From Schistocephalus solidus (Eukaryota; Platyhelminthes; Cestoda; Diphyllobothriidea; Diphyllobothriidae), in contig WEDG01000846.1 of assembly GCA_017591395.1 (NCBI GenBank), positions 62,001 to 126,000 on the forward strand: a stretch of 64,000 nucleotides of DNA, in the 5' to 3' direction. The translations under genes were made by a program, and so were the position numbers. The notes beneath the pieces are model-generated. The model was not told the origin of the DNA and did no database searches. It worked only from the letters and a program-made list of their open reading frames with translations. How positions within the stretch are numbered: the stretch's first letter is position 1; the number at the start of each line of letters is the position of its first letter. Positions 60,041 to 64,000 of this stretch are shown here, piece by piece.

Positions 60041-61314
60041 CTTTCGTGAATGAAACAAAGGATACTAGAATATGTCAATTAATTAATTAGTTAATTCTCT
60101 ATTCAAAATCCATTTGTGTTAATTTTAAAATACATGAATAGATGTGGAGTACAAACCAAGCCTCTGATTGAAAACTCACTTGCAGTACAAGTAACATTCC
60201 CCTAGGATTCACTCAGTTAATCTGACGTAACGTAGCTTATGAGTAGTTACTCGTGCACCGAGATAAGGCAAGGAAATCCTGATAAATCCTTCCTTATGGT
60301 ATCTTATAATTATTTGAAGTCGCTCAATGTCACCTGACTTAAAATGAACTGTGCACTTATATTTATATCCAAGTTAGCTTGACCATTCTTGCAACTGCAA
60401 TTTGCACGCCCCTAGTAATCGTGGTACTAAAATTACCTTTATACTTAAAAAACAAAAAAACGGAAAAGAAGTTGCATTTAAAAATTCTTTCTTTCGTGAA
60501 AGTCCTCGGATTCGGTAAAGGTCTTCGAGAACCTCTTGTGCATTGCAAATTTTGGACTTGTATTTTTACTAGATAGGATAAATGCCTAAAAATGTTTACA
60601 TTCAAAAACGGCATATCTATGGAGTGTAATTACGAGACAACATAAGTTGCGACCTCTGTGATGAGCAGGTTATCCAAAAACTTGGTTACGTCGTGGCATT
60701 AGTCATGCGCCAAATTGGCTTAGCTGGTCATGGGAGAGAACGCTAAAAGTCAAGAGCTACCGTACCTAGTTTGGTGACCTCACTCGTAAGAATGACTTTT
60801 ATGTGCAGTCAATTATGCCTCAAGAGGTAAGGTGATGTTACCCGCTTTAAGTCTGTAAACTTGACTATGACCACTTCTGTTTTGTGGTGGAAGACTGATT
60901 AAATTACTCCGTTCGGAAAAGCACACAACGCAGTTCATACATGCTATTCAACCCCGAATGCATCAAAAGACAAAATACTTTGGATATATTAAAGGCAATA
61001 TTTACCAATCTGCAGACAGTGACCTCATTTGGCCAGAGAAAATCGATTTCGGCTGCGCAATGAATACTATACACATTTGCTGCATGTAAGAACGCGTGAA
61101 GGGTTTCCTCTTATTGGTTACTGTTTGCTGGAGCCACTGACATTTGCGCACAAATTCAGCCAATAAGGAACTAGTGTGGGTGCTTGGAAAGGGCACGTGT
61201 TTCATATTCGCTTTGGCTCGGAAAAACTTTTTCGCCTTTCTAGCCTTCGGCCAGTGGCTGTAGTATTCCCTAGTTGGTTGAGGCTTTGCCTCCCTCTTGA
61301 TACTGACCTGCATT
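60041..61314. other. Region upstream of the second GPCR, nothing recognised
   Basis: AT-rich, with no supported exon or repeat. The 150 bases before the GPCR start are less AT-rich. Confidence 0.4.
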
Positions 61315-62541
61315 ATGTCTTTAAACGCAACTTGCGACCTCTACTGGGACAGCTACGTCCGAGTGGATTACAATGACACCTGCAATTTTGAATTTCTCGT
61401 TCCACCACATGATATTGACATTGGTAAATTTTGGGCCTCGGTTATTCTCTCCGTGTTCGGCGCCTTATTTAACCTTTGGGCACTCATATTACTTGTAGCT
61501 GACTACAATGCTCCACGCAGCCTCGACAGACGCCTTGGCAGCTCACAGATGACAACCATTGCGTGCCAGCCTAGACTGAATACCACGAATCGAAGTAAAA
61601 AACGGAGTACAATGCAGGCCGGGCTAATTGTATTTTGTCTCTTTGAAGTCTTTTATCACGCGACTCAGGCCACTGGGGAAAGTATTCGCCTCTACTCCTG
61701 GTTACGTATCAGGAGAGAGATGGTGTTGCCTCCGGAATCATCCACCCTACCACCTGAATTTGCATTGCTACCGGTCACTGGATCGGTGTTTGATTGCCTC
61801 CGTGATGCTGGTATCTGCTGTCGCAACTGGGCCATCACCCTGATAACCATCGCCCGGGCCGAAGTAGTGGTCTGGCCTCTAGCTTCTCAATTCTATCAAC
61901 GTTGTCTTCGAAAGAAACGCGTTTTCCTGACCGCAATCGGTTTGGTAACAACTCTGTCGCTCTTGCTGGGTGTTCTTCGTCGTCTTGACACGACACTCGA
62001 TGTGTGTTACAGCAGTAATCTAAAGTCATACTGTACAACAGAAAAGCCCTTTCTAATGAACCTGACAGAGATGACCAGTTTCTACTTCACATATCAAACT
62101 CTCCTGCCTTGGATTCTCATCTTTATTTTTACCAGTCTGATCATAATAAAGCTGAAGCCCTGGAAGAAGTCGTCGGAAAATTTTATTCATCGTCACAATC
62201 CTGAGATTAACAAAAAGGGCAAAGCGCACGACAGCCATGTTCGTGCATCAATAGCGGTAACCGTGTTAGCGGCTTTCTTCACGGTTTTCGAGCTGCCAAC
62301 TTTTGCTCTCTGCATCTACTTTCTAGCTTTGGATCCCTATGCAGATCTGGCCAACTGGACGACTGCGGCAAATATTTTCCTTCAGCTTGACTCCATCGCA
62401 AACTTTTTCCTTCTCATACTCACAATGCCATCCCTAAGACGACAGCTCGCCTCTGGAATGGGACGGCCATTTGGTAGATCTAATACGTCCCAGTCGGATG
62501 GCATTAAACTTGGCGAAACGGAGGTAATCTCAAACATTTAA
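61315..62541 (+). CDS. Orphan rhodopsin-like GPCR, intronless, 408 aa (paralogue 2)
   Basis: A seven-transmembrane receptor of the same kind as that at 25.1 kb, expected in the plasma membrane; ligand unknown. The frame is open 18 bases further up from a TTG, but the first ATG is at 61315 and gives MSLNATCDLYWDSY. Approximate segments are TM1 38-62, TM2 101-124, TM3 151-184, TM4 202-222, TM5 257-279, TM6 311-336 and TM7 347-371. DRY reads Ala-Arg181-Ala, CWxP reads FELP and NPxxY reads NFFLL, the same deviations as the paralogue. The stretches RDAGICCRNW, VVVWPLASQFYQRC and NFFLLILTMPSLRR are almost shared. The N-terminal Cys-WDSY-Cys arrangement and the two loop-2 Cys (231, 240) are also shared. 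N-glycosylation sites: NAT, NDT, NLT. Poly(A) signals lie at 62788 and 62836. Confidence 0.88.
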   Translation: MSLNATCDLYWDSYVRVDYNDTCNFEFLVPPHDIDIGKFWASVILSVFGALFNLWALILLVADYNAPRSLDRRLGSSQMTTIACQPRLNTTNRSKKRSTMQAGLIVFCLFEVFYHATQATGESIRLYSWLRIRREMVLPPESSTLPPEFALLPVTGSVFDCLRDAGICCRNWAITLITIARAEVVVWPLASQFYQRCLRKKRVFLTAIGLVTTLSLLLGVLRRLDTTLDVCYSSNLKSYCTTEKPFLMNLTEMTSFYFTYQTLLPWILIFIFTSLIIIKLKPWKKSSENFIHRHNPEINKKGKAHDSHVRASIAVTVLAAFFTVFELPTFALCIYFLALDPYADLANWTTAANIFLQLDSIANFFLLILTMPSLRRQLASGMGRPFGRSNTSQSDGIKLGETEVISNI

Positions 62542-62787
62542 AAGCGTTCAAAAGTACTTCACTGACTGACTGCAAAAACTTCCAGCCAGCATCTTGCACA
62601 CCCTTGCCATACTTATGGGCATGCTCCGAGCTCTATTTAAATTTTTATAAGAAATCGACTTTTATTGCAAAAGCCTTTGTCACTCTATGTTAGTCCAGTT
62701 ATGTCCTGTATAAATAACATTGTACAACCCACATATTAGATCCAGATATGAAGCACAAGTAAAGCACTTTTAAAGGAAAAATAATTA

Positions 62788-62793
62788 AATAAA
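62788..62793 (+). terminator. Candidate poly(A) signal of the second GPCR
   Basis: AATAAA about 245 bases after the stop; another lies at 62836-62841. Confidence 0.45.
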
Positions 62794-62841
62794 CGTTCCT
62801 TTTCCTTAATTTTAATATTTCTTTGGCTTGCATTTAATAAA

Positions 62842-63600
62842 TACATTTTTTGTCACTCATCACTATGAAGTGCGTAATTTTTCTGGTTTTGTAGCAGTGA
62901 CAGAGTCCAACAGGACTTCAAAACCTGCATGAAGCAAACCGAGAAAATTGCAAATAAGCACATGTATGTAGTTGAGGAAAAATTCAAATATGTCAATCAA
63001 ACCGATGGATGAGGACGCAGGTTGGCTGATTGTCACGATCCTCCAGTATTCCAATTATGAGCAAAATTTATGAAAACCTTTTTTATGATGTCAGCCATTT
63101 TTACAGAGGACCTAGATTGCCATGGAATAACACATATATGTGAGATCGGTAATGGAAAGTTAAGCAAAATATTTTTGATACAAAGACAGTTTCCTATTTT
63201 TTAACGCTACATCCATCTAAAACACATGAAAAAGATCATAACAGTCATACGATCAGTACATGTCTTCGGAAAATATTTTTCATGTGGAGTAGCATTTACT
63301 TACGTAAATGGGTGCACTGAGAAGGAAGATACAGTTGCAGTTAAAGCAAATGCCTCAAGAAAACGAAAGTTCCGTCATTCTAAAAAGAGGATAGAACATT
63401 TCCCGAATGGTCAATGACAACCAAATCAAATAATCGAGTCTATATGAAATGTTATTTTGAATCTTCTGTTAGATGCATCATTTTTATTGTTTGCATTTAT
63501 AAACTCTTTTCTACCGAGCTGTCTTCATCAGTACTAACTTCTGTTTGTAATGGTTTTGTTATACTAGACTTCTGGTAGAAGGTTGCAGTTCTGCAACATT
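62842..63600. other. Right-end region, nothing recognised
   Basis: Short frames only; no domain or repeat recognised. Confidence 0.4.
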
Positions 63601-63656
63601 TATTCGTATCTTCGTATTCGTATCTTCTTCGTATTTATTCGTATCTTCGTATGTTC
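63601..63656. repeat. Short tandem repeat of TTCGTATC-type units
   Basis: Five or six imperfect units built from TTCGTATC, with one TTCTTCG and two TTTATTCG variants. Confidence 0.75.
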
Positions 63657-63660
63657 TTAT

Positions 63661-63690
63661 TACACTTTTAAAACATTTTTTAAAAGTGTA
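63661..63690. repeat. Perfect 13-base inverted repeat with a 4-base loop
   Basis: TACACTTTTAAAA and its exact reverse complement are separated by CATT. It would form a strong AT-rich hairpin. It is possibly a terminator-like or MITE-like remnant, but no flanking gene supports a role. Confidence 0.6.
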
Positions 63691-64000
63691 ATATGATTAA
63701 CTAATCAGTAGGCGAAATACTTATAGGGACTCTGGCTTAATTTTGCCCACAAAATCTCTTTGCCTAAGTAACCACGAAGGGGAAAAACCCAAATACCTGT
63801 CGGCCTGTTTTGTAGTAGTTGAGTTAAATACGACCAGGAAAACTTAAAGTAGACTAAATACATTAACAAATAGGTTTCTTCGACCATTATCCGGATATTT
63901 AAGATCAGAAATTCAGGACTTCTTAAAATTAACAGGACATCCATACTGCTATATACATCTCAAACTTTTGCGTGCACTTCTGGACCTACATCTCTACCCT
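63691..64000. other. Window end, nothing recognised
   Basis: A 79-codon minus-strand frame (63705-63944) has no recognisable features. Confidence 0.35.

Noticed and set aside
61297..61314. Upstream start for the second GPCR
   Set aside because: The extension begins at TTG. The ATG at 61315 is the first proper start and precedes the conserved Cys-WDSY motif.

Overview
This window looks like AT-rich, gene-poor nuclear DNA from a flatworm, most likely a tapeworm. The evidence is long introns, intronless flatworm-style orphan GPCRs, decayed Penelope-like and CR1/L2-like retroelements, and many tRNA-derived SINEs. There is no operon structure and no prokaryotic signal. I cannot name the species from sequence alone.

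Layout. 0-1.7 kb: nothing recognised. 1.7-3.8 kb: a retroelement cluster holding a Ser/Thr/Pro-rich ORF, a Penelope-like GIY-YIG endonuclease fragment, two long TA tracts, and an inverted pair of SINEs. 4-8.9 kb: AT-rich, with one reverse SINE and old degenerate repeats. 8.96-15.2 kb, minus strand: a three-exon thioredoxin gene whose large introns contain at least one orphan exon-like signal. 18.7-21.3 kb: three copies of a repeat with a degenerate TTAGGG-like core. 25.07-26.3 kb and 61.3-62.5 kb: two paralogous intronless rhodopsin-like GPCRs on the plus strand. 28.2-37.5 kb: a tandem array of about 22 tRNA-headed SINE-like monomers (period near 312 bp), split by a retroelement block with a CR1/L2 tail, a Penelope RT and an inverted second Penelope piece. 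38.2-39.5 kb: a decayed CR1/L2-like RT. 46 kb: a Penelope GIY-YIG scrap beside a reverse telomere-like repeat. 47.7-51.1 kb, minus strand: a phase-consistent chain of exon-like segments that could be an undescribed single-pass membrane protein gene. 51.8-52.8 kb: a Penelope fragment joined to another inverted SINE pair. 57.8-59.9 kb: a decayed, nearly full-length Penelope-like element.

The well-supported host genes are thioredoxin (cytosolic redox) and the two GPCRs (plasma membrane). They show no functional linkage. Most of the remaining structure is retroelement derived. The observations most worth checking are the SINE-monomer array, the candidate membrane-protein gene, the motif-divergent GPCR pair and the thioredoxin donor-site ambiguity.
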